44,062 nt of DNA from Clostridia bacterium (GTDB lineage: Bacteria > Bacillota > Clostridia > Oscillospirales > QAKW01): the NCBI GenBank assembly GCA_017436525.1, contig JAFSCX010000059.1, positions 1-44,062 of the forward strand, read 5' to 3'. The translations under genes were made by a program, and so were the position numbers. This document shows positions 25,428 to 35,862 of this stretch, in pieces (within the stretch, counting starts at the first letter, position 1; each line of letters begins with the position of its first letter). The notes below the pieces were generated by a model. It was given only the letters and a program-made list of their open reading frames with translations, was not told the origin of the DNA and ran no database searches.

Positions 25428-25650
25428 CAGATTTATTAAAATTAAACAGGGGGTTTTCAACGGTTTCCACAGAATTATGAACAGTTTACATAATAATGTG
25501 AAATACCTTTGATAGATTTCAGCCCCATCAACATGCATTTAACAAGCAATTTTTCCCATTCCCATCGTCAAAAAGCCCCTTTTTAAGGGTTATCAACACT
25601 ACAACAACTACTACTTCATCAAAGAAAGAAAAGAAAGGAATGATTCACCC
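25428..25650. other. dnaA-dnaN spacer, candidate part of oriC
   Basis: The 223-bp spacer holds DnaA-box-like TTATCAACA (25590-25598, one mismatch), TTTTCAACG (25454-25462) and GTTTCCACA (25463-25471), plus AT-rich runs. Genes diverge from this region on both sides, which fits a replication origin here or in the glyS-dnaA gap. The boxes are few and weak, so the assignment is tentative. Confidence 0.5.
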
Positions 25651-26772
25651 ATGAAATTCTGCTGTGAAAGAGCCATTCTGAATGAAGCCATCGGGATTGT
25701 GCAAAAAGCGGCCAGTGCGAAATCCACCATTCCGGCCTTGGAAGGAATTTTAATTGAAATTTCCGAGAGCGGAACGGTTCGCTTCAGCGCCTATGATCAA
25801 AATATTTCGATCTCTTATGAAATTGAAGCAGAGGATACCGAAAAAGGAACCATCATTCTCAATTCCCGCCTGTTTGGTGAGATTATCAGAAAACTTCCTG
25901 CCTGCGAGGTAACGGTAGAGGCCGATAATAAGACGCTTCTCACCACCATCAACGGCGGAAATTCCAATTTTACCATTACCGGTATGAGCGATGAGAATTT
26001 CCCCGAGCTGCCGGATGTATTAAGCGAAAACGGAATTACCCTTACCTATTCCGATTTCAAAACCATGGTGCGGCAGACCATCTTTGCGGTCTCCATTACG
26101 GATCTGAAGCCGATTCTGACGGGTGTTCTTTTTGAACTGAATCCCGAGGAGGGGACCATCTCGGCTGTGGCAGTCGATAATTTCCGCCTTGCCATTCGAA
26201 AGGTTCCGTTTGTGCAGGTGCAGGGGGAATTTAATAAGGTGGTCATCCCCTCAAGAGCCCTCAATGAGCTTTTGAAGATTTTGCCCGATAGCGAAGAGGA
26301 TACCATTGAGATTCGCCATAGCAAGAATTTTGTCTCCTTCCGCTTTGGAAGTGTATGGATGGTTTCCCGCCTTTTGGAGGGTGAATTCCTTGATTATAAG
26401 GCCGCCATTCCCAAAAATTTCAAATTTCAAGTAAAGGTCAATGTCAGAGCATTTGAGCAGGTAATTGAGCGGGCCTCTTTGATGGCCAATGCTTCCATCA
26501 TCAGCCCTATTCGCTGCTGCTTTGATTTTGATCATATTGATATCTCCACCGCCTCCAATATCGGTAAATTTGAAGATTCCATCGAATGTGAAGAATTTTC
26601 CGATAAGATGGTGATCGGCTTCAATTATAAATATATGCTGGCCGCCCTTGCCGCCTGCGATGATGAAGAGATCATGATCGAGCTGCAGAGCAATCTGGCG
26701 CCCATTATTTTGCGGCCGATGGAAAAGGATGATTATCTCTTCTTGGTATTACCCTTGAGAATGAAGGAATAA
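25651..26772 (+). CDS. dnaN: DNA polymerase III beta subunit (sliding clamp)
   Basis: The ring-shaped clamp holds polymerase on DNA. The 373-residue protein matches the three-domain beta clamp: N-terminal MKFCCERAILNEAIGIVQKA, middle GVLFELNPEEG...AVDNFRLAIRK, and the C-terminal end PIILRPMEKDDYLFLVLPLRM. The start follows AAAGGAATGATTCACCC. It is two bases ahead of the S4 gene, within the dnaN-yaaA-recF-remB-gyrB-gyrA cluster. Confidence 0.98.
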   Translation: MKFCCERAILNEAIGIVQKAASAKSTIPALEGILIEISESGTVRFSAYDQNISISYEIEAEDTEKGTIILNSRLFGEIIRKLPACEVTVEADNKTLLTTINGGNSNFTITGMSDENFPELPDVLSENGITLTYSDFKTMVRQTIFAVSITDLKPILTGVLFELNPEEGTISAVAVDNFRLAIRKVPFVQVQGEFNKVVIPSRALNELLKILPDSEEDTIEIRHSKNFVSFRFGSVWMVSRLLEGEFLDYKAAIPKNFKFQVKVNVRAFEQVIERASLMANASIISPIRCCFDFDHIDISTASNIGKFEDSIECEEFSDKMVIGFNYKYMLAALAACDDEEIMIELQSNLAPIILRPMEKDDYLFLVLPLRMKE

Positions 26773-26774
26773 CA

Positions 26775-26984
26775 ATGCAAAAATTAGTAATTAAGGATGA
26801 ATATATCCGCCTTTGCGATGCGCTGAAGCTGATGGGTCTTGCAGAGACCGGCGGAATCGCAAAGCTGATGATCTTAAATGAAGAGGTTGCTGTCAACGGT
26901 GAGATTTGCCTGATGAAGGGAAAAAAGCTCTATGCAGGAGATCAATTTTCCTTTGAGGGTGAAGATTATATCATCGCCAAATGA
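26775..26984 (+). CDS. yaaA: S4-domain RNA-binding protein YaaA/RlbA
   Basis: The 69-residue protein is essentially one S4 domain (YIRLCDALKLMGLAETGGIAK...VAVNGEICLMKGKKLYAGD). In Firmicutes this gene sits between dnaN and recF, as here. Its role is thought to lie in ribosome assembly. It begins two bases after dnaN and overlaps recF by four bases. Confidence 0.94.
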   Translation: MQKLVIKDEYIRLCDALKLMGLAETGGIAKLMILNEEVAVNGEICLMKGKKLYAGDQFSFEGEDYIIAK

Positions 26985-28114
26985 AGATTTTAAGGCTACG
27001 GCTTGAAAATTTCAGAAATTTTGAGGATACCGCCCTTGATTTTACCGATGGGATCAATATTTTGGCAGGAAATAATGCCCAAGGGAAGACCAACTGCATT
27101 GAGGCGATTTATTTTTGCACCTGCTTAAAAAGCTATCGGGTCAAAAGAGAGGAGCAGCTGATTCGCTTCGGCAAAGAAAAGGCTGCCATAACCTTGGATT
27201 TTTCGATAGGGAGCAGGGAAGAGCAGCTGCAGATTCTCTTTACCAAGGATAAGCCGAAGGAATACCGCCATAACGGCTTGGTGATCCCAAGGCTTCGAGA
27301 TCTTTTGGGCTGCTTTCAATCGGTGATCTTTACCCCCGACCATCTGAATCTGATTAAGGAAGGCCCTCAAAAGCGCAGAAGCTTTTTGGATATGGCTTTA
27401 TGCTCCTTGGATCTTCAATATACCGATCAGCTGCTCAATTATCAAAAGATCCTCAAAAATCGCAATGCTCTACTCAATCAATGCAGGGAAGATCCCTCTA
27501 AAAAAGAGATGCTTTTCATTTGGGATGAAAAGCTTGCGGAGGCCGGCTCCTATATTGCCAAAGCAAGGCAGGATTATCTTTTGAGATTGGATGAATATGC
27601 AAAGGATTTTTACCGCTCCATTTCCAAAGGTGCAGAAAAACTAAAGCTTCTTTATCTGAATCAATTTACCAAAGAGCAAGCGGCAAGAGAAGAGTTTCAT
27701 TCTCTTTTCTTAAACCGATTGGAAAAGACCCGGGAGCAGGATATTGCTCTGGGGCAGACCGTCAGCGGCGTTCATAAGGATGATATTTTGATCCTTTTGG
27801 CCGGCAAGAGCATGAAGTATTTCGGCTCCCAAGGGCAGATCCGCTCGGCGGTGCTTTCCATGAAGCTTGCGGAGGCAGAGTGTGTGGCAGAGCGGTGCGG
27901 CCATTATCCGATTTTATTATTGGATGATATTTTATCGGAGCTGGATGCCCACCGCCAAAAATTCATCTTTTCCAAAATGGAAGGGCATCAGACGGTGCTA
28001 TCCACTTGTGAGCTCGGTAAAATCCGCAAAAAAGGCGATAAAGTATTTTTTATTAAAGAAGGAAAGGTGGTAAGAGAGCGTGTATCTTCATCTGGGTCAG
28101 GATGTATTGATTAA
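26981..28114 (+). CDS. recF: DNA recombination/repair ATPase RecF
   Basis: RecF helps load RecA at gaps. The 377-residue protein has the SMC-like N-terminus MKILRLRLENFRNFEDTALDF, Walker A GNNAQGKTNCIE, the signature GSQGQIRSAVLSMKLAE, and Walker B/D-loop LLLDDILSELDAHRQ. It overlaps yaaA by four bases, and its end overlaps the remB start by 35 bp. Confidence 0.97.
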   Translation: MKILRLRLENFRNFEDTALDFTDGINILAGNNAQGKTNCIEAIYFCTCLKSYRVKREEQLIRFGKEKAAITLDFSIGSREEQLQILFTKDKPKEYRHNGLVIPRLRDLLGCFQSVIFTPDHLNLIKEGPQKRRSFLDMALCSLDLQYTDQLLNYQKILKNRNALLNQCREDPSKKEMLFIWDEKLAEAGSYIAKARQDYLLRLDEYAKDFYRSISKGAEKLKLLYLNQFTKEQAAREEFHSLFLNRLEKTREQDIALGQTVSGVHKDDILILLAGKSMKYFGSQGQIRSAVLSMKLAEAECVAERCGHYPILLLDDILSELDAHRQKFIFSKMEGHQTVLSTCELGKIRKKGDKVFFIKEGKVVRERVSSSGSGCID

Positions 28115-28349
28115 AAAAGAGCATATCATCGGCATCTTTGATATGGATAAAGCCACCGTTTCCAAACGAACAAGGGATTTTTTGAAAGAAAAAGAGAAGG
28201 AATTCAAGCTGATCAATGTAGCCACCGATATTCCGAAATCCTTCATTGTCTGCAATTGGGGAATGGACGTGGTGGTCTATATCTCGCAGATCTCTCCTCA
28301 AACCCTCTTAAAACGGTGTAATTACATTAAGAAAATATCTTATATATAA
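28080..28349 (+). CDS. remB: Extracellular matrix regulatory protein RemB family (DUF370, YaaB)
   Basis: The 89-residue protein begins YLHLGQDVLIKKEHIIGIFDMD and matches the DUF370 family by sequence pattern and position between recF and gyrB. In Bacillus, RemB (YaaB) affects biofilm matrix expression. Start is a GTG at 28080 with GGTGG about nine bases upstream. It overlaps recF by 35 bp in a different frame. Confidence 0.88.
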   Translation: MYLHLGQDVLIKKEHIIGIFDMDKATVSKRTRDFLKEKEKEFKLINVATDIPKSFIVCNWGMDVVVYISQISPQTLLKRCNYIKKISYI

Positions 28350-28373
28350 AGATAAGTGAAAGGACAGTTGAAA

Positions 28374-30305
28374 ATGGCTCAAGAAAAAGTAACCAACCAA
28401 TATGATGAATCTTCCATTCAGGTATTGGAAGGCTTAGAGGCAGTCAGAAAGCGCCCCGGTATGTATATCGGCTCCACCTCTGTAAGAGGTCTCCATCATC
28501 TGGTCTATGAGATTGTAGATAATTCGATTGATGAGGCGCTGGCAGGCTATTGCGATACCATAACGGTCAGAATCCTGCCGGATAATATTATCGAAGTGGA
28601 GGATAACGGCCGCGGAATCCCTGTGGGAATCCATCCCAAAATGGGGATTCCTACTGTCGAGGTAGTCTTCACTATCCTCCATGCAGGCGGTAAATTCGGC
28701 GGCGGCGGATATAAGGTATCCGGCGGTCTTCATGGCGTAGGCGCTTCGGTTGTAAACGCCCTTTCCCAATGGCTGGAGGTAGAGGTCCATGACGGCAAGA
28801 AGATTCATGCCCAGCGCTATGAGCGGGGCCATTCCTGCGGCCCGCTGCAGGTGGTAGGGGATACCGATCATACCGGCACCAAGGTGCGCTTTTTGGCGGA
28901 CGATCAAATCTTTGAGACGCTGGAATATGAATATGAGGTCCTCTTGAAACGGTTGCGTGAGCAGGCATTTTTGAATGCAGGCTTGCGGATTGTCTTTGAA
29001 GATCTTCGGGACGAAGAGAAGGTAAGGAGCAAAAATCTTTGCTATGAGGGCGGTATTCGGGAGTTTGTTACTTATCTGAATAAGAGCAAGGAGCCCATTC
29101 ATGAAGAGGTCATCTATGTCAGCGGAATGAAGGGCACTTCTATGGCAGAGATCGCCATGCAGTATACCACCAAATATGATGAGACATTGATCTCCTTTGC
29201 CAACGATATCAATACCACCGAAGGCGGTACCCATGAGACCGGCTTTAAGGCGGCCATGACCAATGTGATCAATAATTATGCCAGAAAGCATAATTATCTG
29301 AAGGAAAAGGATAGCAATCTTTCCAGCGAGGATGTGCGGGAGGGGTTGACGGTCATCATCAGTGTCAAGGTGGAGGAGGCGCAATTTGAGGGCCAGACCA
29401 AGACCAAGCTCGGAAACAGCGAGGTGCGCGGCTTGGTTAGCTCCATTATCACCGAAAAGCTGACGGAATTCTTTGAAGAGAATCCCAAGATCGCCAAAAC
29501 CATCATCGGCAAGGCCGTTTCCGCCTCGCAGGCAAGAGAGGCTGCAAGAAAGGCAAGAGAGAGCGCCAGAAAGAGCGCCCTTTCCACCTCCCTTTCTCTG
29601 CCCGGAAAGCTTGCCGATTGCCAGAGTAAGGATACCAAATATACCGAAATCTATATCGTTGAGGGAGATTCGGCAGGCGGCTCTGCCAAGGATGGCCGCG
29701 ACCGCCGTTTCCAAGCAATCCTTTCCCTTTGGGGCAAGATGCTGAATGTGGAAAAATCCCGCTTGGATAAGGTTTATAATAATGATAAGCTGCAGCCGGT
29801 CATTGCCGCGCTGGGTACCAATATCGGCGCCGATTTTGATCTTGAAAAGCTCCGCTACGGCAAGGTCATCATTATGGCGGATGCGGACGTGGACGGTGCG
29901 CATATCCGCACCCTGCTGCTGACCTTCTTCTTCCGCTTTATGCGGCCTTTGATCGAGGGCGGATATGTCTATACCGCTGTCCCCCCGCTTTATAAGCTGG
30001 TAAAGGGCAAGGAAACCCGCTATGCCTATTCCGATGAAGAGCGGGATAAAATCTCCGCAGAGCTTCGGGGCGAGGATGGCAAGGGCAAGGTAGAAATCAG
30101 CCGGAATAAGGGTCTTGGTGAGATGGATGCCAAGGAGCTTTGGGCCACCACCATGGATCCCGAGACCCGAACCTTGAAGCAATTTACCTTAGGCGATGCC
30201 ATCGCCGCCGATCAGACCTTCTCTGTTCTGATGGGCGAGAAGGTAGAGCCGAGAAAGGCATTTATCGAAGAGAATGCCAAATATGTCATGAATCTGGATG
30301 TATAA
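28374..30305 (+). CDS. gyrB: DNA gyrase subunit B
   Basis: GyrB provides the ATPase of gyrase. The 643-residue protein has the GHKL motifs [28 protein letters not shown] and [15 protein letters not shown], then the TOPRIM motifs [16 protein letters not shown] and [14 protein letters not shown]. The ending matches GyrB (APPLYKL-type segment and [20 protein letters not shown]). Start at 28374 ([11 protein letters not shown]) is chosen because AAAGGACAG lies 6 bases upstream; an earlier ATG at 28356 has no site. Confidence 0.98.
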   Translation: MAQEKVTNQYDESSIQVLEGLEAVRKRPGMYIGSTSVRGLHHLVYEIVDNSIDEALAGYCDTITVRILPDNIIEVEDNGRGIPVGIHPKMGIPTVEVVFTILHAGGKFGGGGYKVSGGLHGVGASVVNALSQWLEVEVHDGKKIHAQRYERGHSCGPLQVVGDTDHTGTKVRFLADDQIFETLEYEYEVLLKRLREQAFLNAGLRIVFEDLRDEEKVRSKNLCYEGGIREFVTYLNKSKEPIHEEVIYVSGMKGTSMAEIAMQYTTKYDETLISFANDINTTEGGTHETGFKAAMTNVINNYARKHNYLKEKDSNLSSEDVREGLTVIISVKVEEAQFEGQTKTKLGNSEVRGLVSSIITEKLTEFFEENPKIAKTIIGKAVSASQAREAARKARESARKSALSTSLSLPGKLADCQSKDTKYTEIYIVEGDSAGGSAKDGRDRRFQAILSLWGKMLNVEKSRLDKVYNNDKLQPVIAALGTNIGADFDLEKLRYGKVIIMADADVDGAHIRTLLLTFFFRFMRPLIEGGYVYTAVPPLYKLVKGKETRYAYSDEERDKISAELRGEDGKGKVEISRNKGLGEMDAKELWATTMDPETRTLKQFTLGDAIAADQTFSVLMGEKVEPRKAFIEENAKYVMNLDV

Positions 30306-30322
30306 AGGAGGTGCGATGAAAA

Positions 30323-32818
30323 ATGGCAAAATATGATCAATTTGATACCAGCAGTTATGAAAATCAATATATTGTCCCCGTTGATCTGGAAAAAGAGATG
30401 AAAACCTCTTATATCGACTATGCCATGTCGGTAATCGTCGGCCGTGCGCTGCCGGATGTGCGGGATGGATTAAAGCCGGTCCATCGCAGAATCCTTTATG
30501 CGATGTATGAAGATAATCTGACCAGCGATAAGCCCTTCCGCAAATCGGCTACCTGCGTAGGCGATGTATTGGGCCGTTATCATCCCCATGGCGACGCTTC
30601 GGTCTATGATGCGCTGGTTCGCTTGGCCCAGCCCTTCTCTCTGCGTTATCCCTTGGTAGAGGGCCATGGTAACTTCGGTTCGATCGACGGCGACCCTGCC
30701 GCAGCCTATCGTTATACCGAGGCCAGAATGAGCAAAATCTCCAATGAGATGCTCAAGGATATTGAAAAGGATACCATCGATTGGGATCCCAACTTTGATG
30801 AGACCCGCAAAGAGCCGCGCGTATTGCCCGCAAGATACCCCAATCTTTTGGTCAACGGCTCTTCCGGTATCGCCGTCGGTATGGCGACAGATATTCCGCC
30901 CCATAATCTTCGGGAAGTCGTCGATGGCGCCATCGCCCTTCTGGACAACCCGGAGATGGATGTGGATGAGCTTTGCGAATATATCAAGGGCCCCGATTTT
31001 CCCACCGGCGCAATCATCATGGGCAGAAGCGGCATCCGCAATGCCTATCGGACCGGCCGCGGTAAAATCTATGTCCGCGCAAAGGCAGAGATCGAGGAAT
31101 GGAAGGACGGCCGCTTCAAGATCGTCGTCAATGAAATCCCCTATATGGTCCGTAAAGCCGCTCTGATCGAAAAGATCGCCGAGGAGGTCAAGACCGGCCG
31201 AATCGAGGGCATCTCCGATATTCGGGATGAAACCGATAAGGATGGCTTGCGCTTTGTCGTCGAGTTGAAAAAAGAGGCCAATCCGCAGGTGATCCTCAAT
31301 CAGCTTTATAAATATACCGATATGCAGGTTACCTGCTCGGTGATTATGCTTGCCCTTGTCCATGGTGAGCCGAAGGTGCTTACCTTGAAGCAGATGCTGG
31401 AGCAATATCTGCTGCATCAAAAGGAAGTCATCCGCCGCAGGACTGCTTATGAGATTAAAAAGGCAGAGGCCAGAGCCCATATCTTAGAGGGTCTTTTGAA
31501 GGCCATCGATCATATTGACGAGGTAATTTCCATCATCCGCGGCAGTAAGCATATTGCCGATGCCAAAGAAAAGCTGATGAATCGCTTTGATCTGGATGAG
31601 ATTCAAGCGCAGGCGATTGTTGAGATGCGCTTGGGCCAGCTTTCCGGCTTGGAAAGAGAAAAGCTGGAGAATGAATATAAAGAGCTTTCCGCCAAGATCG
31701 AAGATTTGAAGGATATCCTTGCCCATGACCATCGGGTAGTGGAGATTTTGAAAACCGACCTTTCGGAGACTGCCCGTAAATTCGGGGATGCCCGCCGCAC
31801 CGAGATCGGCAACGGCGAGATCGGCTTGGAGGATGAGGATCTGATTCCGGTAGAGGATTGCATCTTTACCCTTACCGAAGCAGGCTATATCAAGCGCCAG
31901 CCGGTGGATACCTATAAGGCCCAGCACCGCGGCGGCCGCGGGATTACGGGGATGAAGACCAAGGAAGAGGATGTGGTTCGCAATCTCTTTGCGGCCTCTA
32001 CCCATGATACCTTGCTCTTCTTTACCACCAAAGGCCGGGTTTATCGGCTGAAGGGGTATGAGATCCCCGAGAGCTCCCGTACCGCAAAGGGCACCAATGT
32101 GGTCAACATTCTGCCGCTGATGAGCGAGGAGCGGGTCAACACCATGCTCCGCATTGAAAGCTTTGAGGGCGAGCATAATCTGCTGATGGCCACCCGCAAC
32201 GGGACGGTGAAAAAGACCTCTTTGAAGGAATATGCCAATATCCGCAAGAGCGGTGTCATTGCCATCCTCCTGGATGAAGAGGATGATCTGATTCAGGTGG
32301 TGCTCACCAATGGGGAGGATCGCATCATGATCGCCTCCCATGAAGGAAAGGCCATCCGCTTCGCAGAAGAGGATGTCCGCAGCATGGGCAGAGTAACCCG
32401 CGGCGTGCGGGGCATTCGCCTGCAGGAGGGGGATTATGTAGTAGGAATGTGTATCCAAGAAGAGGGCAAAAATCTGCTCTCCATTACCGAAAACGGCTAT
32501 GGGAAGCGGACCGATTCAGAGGAATACCGCCTGCAGACCCGCGGCGGCAAGGGCATTACCAACTATAATATCACCGAAAAGACCGGAAAGGTGGCCGCAG
32601 TGAAGATGGTAGAGGATGGCGAGGATCTTTTGGCCATCACCTCCGGCGGCATCATTATCCGCACCCATACGGAAGAAATCCCCACCTTGAGCCGCTCCAC
32701 CCAAGGGGTGCGGGTCGTTAAAATGGCAGAAGGAATCAAGGTGATCGATATCGCCCTTGCTTCCCGCGAGGAAGAAGAGGATTTTTCGGAAGAGGAGCAG
32801 GAGACTGCTGAAGAATAA
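30323..32818 (+). CDS. gyrA: DNA gyrase subunit A
   Basis: GyrA cuts and rejoins DNA in gyrase. The 831-residue protein has the winged-helix segment with [10 protein letters not shown], the catalytic tyrosine in RYTEARMS (Y131), a coiled-coil region and six C-terminal beta-pinwheel blades, including the GyrA box region [11 protein letters not shown]. The tail is strongly acidic. In the quinolone-resistance region the residue equivalent to E. coli Ser83 is alanine (A92) followed by Ser93, as in mycobacteria. It starts after AAAGGAGGTGCG, 17 bp after gyrB. Confidence 0.98.
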   Translation: MAKYDQFDTSSYENQYIVPVDLEKEMKTSYIDYAMSVIVGRALPDVRDGLKPVHRRILYAMYEDNLTSDKPFRKSATCVGDVLGRYHPHGDASVYDALVRLAQPFSLRYPLVEGHGNFGSIDGDPAAAYRYTEARMSKISNEMLKDIEKDTIDWDPNFDETRKEPRVLPARYPNLLVNGSSGIAVGMATDIPPHNLREVVDGAIALLDNPEMDVDELCEYIKGPDFPTGAIIMGRSGIRNAYRTGRGKIYVRAKAEIEEWKDGRFKIVVNEIPYMVRKAALIEKIAEEVKTGRIEGISDIRDETDKDGLRFVVELKKEANPQVILNQLYKYTDMQVTCSVIMLALVHGEPKVLTLKQMLEQYLLHQKEVIRRRTAYEIKKAEARAHILEGLLKAIDHIDEVISIIRGSKHIADAKEKLMNRFDLDEIQAQAIVEMRLGQLSGLEREKLENEYKELSAKIEDLKDILAHDHRVVEILKTDLSETARKFGDARRTEIGNGEIGLEDEDLIPVEDCIFTLTEAGYIKRQPVDTYKAQHRGGRGITGMKTKEEDVVRNLFAASTHDTLLFFTTKGRVYRLKGYEIPESSRTAKGTNVVNILPLMSEERVNTMLRIESFEGEHNLLMATRNGTVKKTSLKEYANIRKSGVIAILLDEEDDLIQVVLTNGEDRIMIASHEGKAIRFAEEDVRSMGRVTRGVRGIRLQEGDYVVGMCIQEEGKNLLSITENGYGKRTDSEEYRLQTRGGKGITNYNITEKTGKVAAVKMVEDGEDLLAITSGGIIIRTHTEEIPTLSRSTQGVRVVKMAEGIKVIDIALASREEEEDFSEEEQETAEE

Positions 32819-32933
32819 TCTAAAAGTCGCAAAATGTGGCAAAATAACAACATGAGGGTATATCTATATAAAAACCCGTTTGTTATAATCTATTTATAAT
32901 TAACTTTTCAGAAAGAAAAGGGAGGAAAATGAG

Positions 32934-34808
32934 ATGGCAAAGATTTCCGCAAAAGTTATGAGCATTCTGATGGCAGCAATCCTGCTGGTATCCATGGTAC
33001 CCATGATGGTATCTGCAGAAGCGTCTGCTCCCGAAATTGAATTGAGCCCCGAGATGGTTGTTCTTTCCAATGAGCAAGAAGGCAATACCTTCTCTTATAA
33101 GATCGCCTATCTCCATAATAGCTTTGTATTTAAGCTAAGCTATGCCGCCGGCCTGCAGGCGAAGGTTACCAACAGGCCAGGAACGGTCTTTTCTGCAGAT
33201 TCGGAAGGATTTTACAGCCTTCCCACCATTCAGGAGACAGAATATACCTATAAAATCAATATCTATGAAGCAGATCCCGAAGCAGGCGTTGAATATACGC
33301 TGAAAATCCAGCGGATGAAGAATAATCAAGCGGAGATCAGCGCCATTCTGGGCGAGGGCTTTACTGCCACCTTGCAGGATAAGGTCTGGGCAGTGGAGAC
33401 CAATGAAAATATGGAAGAGCTGGTGATTTGCCCCGTCCTTTCCGATGGCGCTACCATGACGGTTGTAAATCAGATGGGGCAGGCAGTTGTTGCGGAGAAG
33501 GACGGTACCATTAAAATTTATGAAAATACCACCCTTACCGCAACCGTTGAAGATCAGCAAAAGAGCAAAAAAGAAATCTGGACCATTAAGGTCGTGATGG
33601 ATCATGGCAGCAATGCCTGCGCGCTTTTGGGCATTGATGATGCAAAGGATAGCGGCAATGGCTATGTAGCCAATACGTCCAACGAGAAGTTTTTGGTAAA
33701 TGCCACTGTTTCGGAAGGCGCTACCTATAAGCTTTATTCCGATGCGGAATGCACCAAGGAAATAGTCAATAAGGAGCTGACTCTGACCGAGAAGACCACC
33801 ACCATTTATATTAAGGTCCTCGCTTCCAACGGCAAAGATTCAAGCATCTCCTCCCTGACCATTAATACCACCAAGGTGGCTGCCGGCACCGAGGCCCCGA
33901 AAAACGAACTGCCCTATGGCGGCTATCCCTTCTTTGAATTGAGAGGCGGCTTCCCCATGCAGAGCGAAGACCCCGAAAAAATGGTTATTACAGTCCCCTT
34001 AGAGAAGGGCACCACCACCTTCAAATTCGATGCCAGAGTTCCTTTGGGCAGCGAACTGGTTCTTTACGGGGATGAAAATAAGCGCACCTTGGTTAAAAAC
34101 GGCACCACCATCAAGCTGGATGGAGGCGTAACCGTTATGAAGGCGCAGGTACTCCCCCGTATGGGTGAGCCGGAAGAGGTTGAGATTGTAATCGAAGTGC
34201 CGATGGTAGCAACTTATAAGGATCAAATCACTCCCTGGGCGGCTCCCTATGTCAATGGGCTGAATGAGATGGGTCTGGGCCTTCTGAGAGGGGATGAAAA
34301 GGGCAATTTCAATGGCCAAAAGGGCCTTAATCGCTATGAGATGGCTGCATTGATGATTCGCTTGAGCGGCACCAATAAGGATTTCTTCAGCGGCTTCTCC
34401 ACTCCCTTTACCGATAAAATTGCAGATTGGGCAGCAAACTATGTGAAGGCTGCTTATAAGATGGATTTGATCGCAGGAATTGAAGTGGAAGGAAAATTGG
34501 AATTCCAAGGGGCCAAGACTTCTACCCGCAATCAATTCTTCCGCATCTTCATGAATGTAACTTTGGCCAAAGAAGGCACCGATGTCGATCAATTCTATAA
34601 GGCAAATAAAGAAGCCATCGATGAATTTGTCGCTAAGAAGGAATTCAAGGATGCCGAGAAGGTTGCCGATTGGGCCAAGGCAGGTACTTATTCTGCTATT
34701 TATCTTGGCTATATCGTTGGTGATGAGAAGGGTAATATCAATCCCGAAAAAGAGATCACCAGAAATGAAGCGGCCGTCGTTCTTTATAAAGTAATCGGCG
34801 AAGCATAA
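32934..34808 (+). CDS. Secreted S-layer-homology (SLH) protein with cadherin-like repeats
   Basis: The 624-residue protein has a signal peptide (ILMAAILLVSMVPMMVSAEA, cleavage near residue 29). Three or four beta-sandwich segments follow; one looks cadherin-like (YTYKINIYEADPEAGVEYTLKI). The C-terminus has about three SLH motifs (WAAPYVNGLNEMGLGLLRGDEKGNF, WAANYVKAAYKMDLI, IYLGYIVGDEKGNINPEKEITRNE pattern) that bind pyruvylated wall polymers. It is thus a surface structural or adhesive protein. The start follows AAAGGGAGGAAAA. A TATAAT at 32884-32889 may be its -10 element, but no good -35 is visible. It is monocistronic and codon use looks like its neighbours. Confidence 0.9.
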   Translation: MAKISAKVMSILMAAILLVSMVPMMVSAEASAPEIELSPEMVVLSNEQEGNTFSYKIAYLHNSFVFKLSYAAGLQAKVTNRPGTVFSADSEGFYSLPTIQETEYTYKINIYEADPEAGVEYTLKIQRMKNNQAEISAILGEGFTATLQDKVWAVETNENMEELVICPVLSDGATMTVVNQMGQAVVAEKDGTIKIYENTTLTATVEDQQKSKKEIWTIKVVMDHGSNACALLGIDDAKDSGNGYVANTSNEKFLVNATVSEGATYKLYSDAECTKEIVNKELTLTEKTTTIYIKVLASNGKDSSISSLTINTTKVAAGTEAPKNELPYGGYPFFELRGGFPMQSEDPEKMVITVPLEKGTTTFKFDARVPLGSELVLYGDENKRTLVKNGTTIKLDGGVTVMKAQVLPRMGEPEEVEIVIEVPMVATYKDQITPWAAPYVNGLNEMGLGLLRGDEKGNFNGQKGLNRYEMAALMIRLSGTNKDFFSGFSTPFTDKIADWAANYVKAAYKMDLIAGIEVEGKLEFQGAKTSTRNQFFRIFMNVTLAKEGTDVDQFYKANKEAIDEFVAKKEFKDAEKVADWAKAGTYSAIYLGYIVGDEKGNINPEKEITRNEAAVVLYKVIGEA

Positions 34809-34817
34809 GAATAAATT

Positions 34818-34853
34818 AAAAATCGCTATGCACTTTCGTGCATAGCGATTTTT
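34818..34853. terminator. Bidirectional terminator after the SLH gene
   Basis: AAAAATCGCTATGCAC (34818-34833), loop TTTC, GTGCATAGCGATTTTT (34838-34853): 16 perfectly paired bases. It also ends the minus-strand ECF operon, whose stop codon it touches. Confidence 0.92.
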
Positions 34854-35362
34854 TAATGCTTCAGAATTTTTTTAAGGATATTTGCGAGCGGCCGATAAAG
34901 CAGCAGGACCAAGAAAAAATTGCTGATGCAATGGATCAGATCAAAGGGGATCCCGCTGATGATATAGCCAAAGCCTGCCCCAAGGCCCCCGGTAATAAAA
35001 TAGGGGAGGGAGCAAAGGGTGCCGAAAAGCAGGCCGAAAAGACCTGCCACAATCGCCCAAAGAAGGGGATGGCTTCCTTTTCTCAGCAGCAGGACAACCA
35101 CCACCAAAAGAGGCCAGACATAAAGATAATTGATCCACCAGATATGAAATCCATAGATCAACCCTTCCACTAAGACGAAGACCCCCACCGCCAAAAGGCT
35201 TTTTTTGCCGAAGCGGCAGGTCATCAAAATGATCAAGAGGGTTACAAGCTCTATGTTCGGCAGAAAGGAAAGCCCTACCTGCAGGGCGACCAGCAGCGCG
35301 GCAAATACCCCCAGTGCGCATAATTCACGCAGGGAATCAGCCGATGGTATAGGTCGCTTCAT
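34853..35362 (-). CDS. ECF-type transporter substrate-binding (S) component, predicted corrinoid-specific
   Basis: The 169-residue protein has about five or six membrane helices, starting LCALGVFAALLVALQVGLSF, with IPFDLIHCISNFFLVLLLY near the end. This matches small ECF S components, which capture a vitamin and dock to a shared EcfT-EcfA-EcfA' module; no module gene is nearby. Start at 35362 is chosen from GGACGGAGACC upstream. It overlaps the DUF4430 gene end by 26 bp and shares its cobalamin riboswitch, so cobalamin or a precursor is the likely substrate. That is inference; S components for other vitamins look alike in short sequences. Confidence 0.85.
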   Translation of the reverse strand: MKRPIPSADSLRELCALGVFAALLVALQVGLSFLPNIELVTLLIILMTCRFGKKSLLAVGVFVLVEGLIYGFHIWWINYLYVWPLLVVVVLLLRKGSHPLLWAIVAGLFGLLFGTLCSLPYFITGGLGAGFGYIISGIPFDLIHCISNFFLVLLLYRPLANILKKILKH

Positions 35363-35729
35363 AATGGTCTCCGTCCTTGATGGGCAGATCATTCAGCCCA
35401 AGGCTGGTCATCTCTCCGCCTTTGGTGATGCACCACCAGGATTGATCGGCGGCCCAATCGCAGGTGATCTCGCCGATGGTGGTATAATAGCCATCCGATG
35501 CATAGGTGATCAGCTTTTCTTCCACCAAAGCATCGGCCAGATATTCGGCATCGGTAGAAATCTCAAATTCCTCCGATTTTCCTTCCTTATCCACCAATTC
35601 AAATACAATCGATTTGCTTCCTTCTTCCGGCTTGGCAGAGAATCCGTTCCAAAGGAGCAAAGCGCCTGCCGCAAGGGCAACCAAAATAGCGCCGCCGACC
35701 ATTATCAGCAGCTTTTGCTTTTTGCTCAT
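35337..35729 (-). CDS. Membrane-anchored DUF4430 protein, predicted corrinoid-binding partner
   Basis: The 130-residue protein has one N-terminal membrane anchor (LLIMVGGAILVALAAGALLL) and an extracytoplasmic domain of about 95 residues with SIVFELVDKEGKSEEFEIST, the SWWCITKGGE core and the DGDHYEATYTI end, the DUF4430 pattern. The same domain type makes the C-terminal part of animal intrinsic factor and transcobalamin (family knowledge). Here it is the first gene after a cobalamin riboswitch and overlaps an ECF S component, so a role in capturing B12 at the surface is likely. RBS AAAAAAGGAGAAAG precedes the ATG. Confidence 0.87.
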   Translation of the reverse strand: MSKKQKLLIMVGGAILVALAAGALLLWNGFSAKPEEGSKSIVFELVDKEGKSEEFEISTDAEYLADALVEEKLITYASDGYYTTIGEITCDWAADQSWWCITKGGEMTSLGLNDLPIKDGDHYEATYTIG

Positions 35730-35862
35730 TTTCTTTCTCCTTTTTTCTTTATTAAAGCATAAACGAGCAAAAATTTTCGGCTTTTGTTAAAAGAGATGCA
35801 TACTCTGCCTATGCAAATATTACAACAAAAGGCTAAGAACTCGTAGCATTTTGCTCATCTTT

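Noticed and set aside
23991-25538. 515-codon minus-strand reading frame over dnaA and similar long frames opposite gyrB, glyS and rny
   Set aside because: They are antisense shadows of clear core genes, with no start signals of their own and no family motifs.
34838-35173. Plus-strand frame of 111 codons
   Set aside because: It is antisense to the ECF S component gene and starts within the terminator hairpin.
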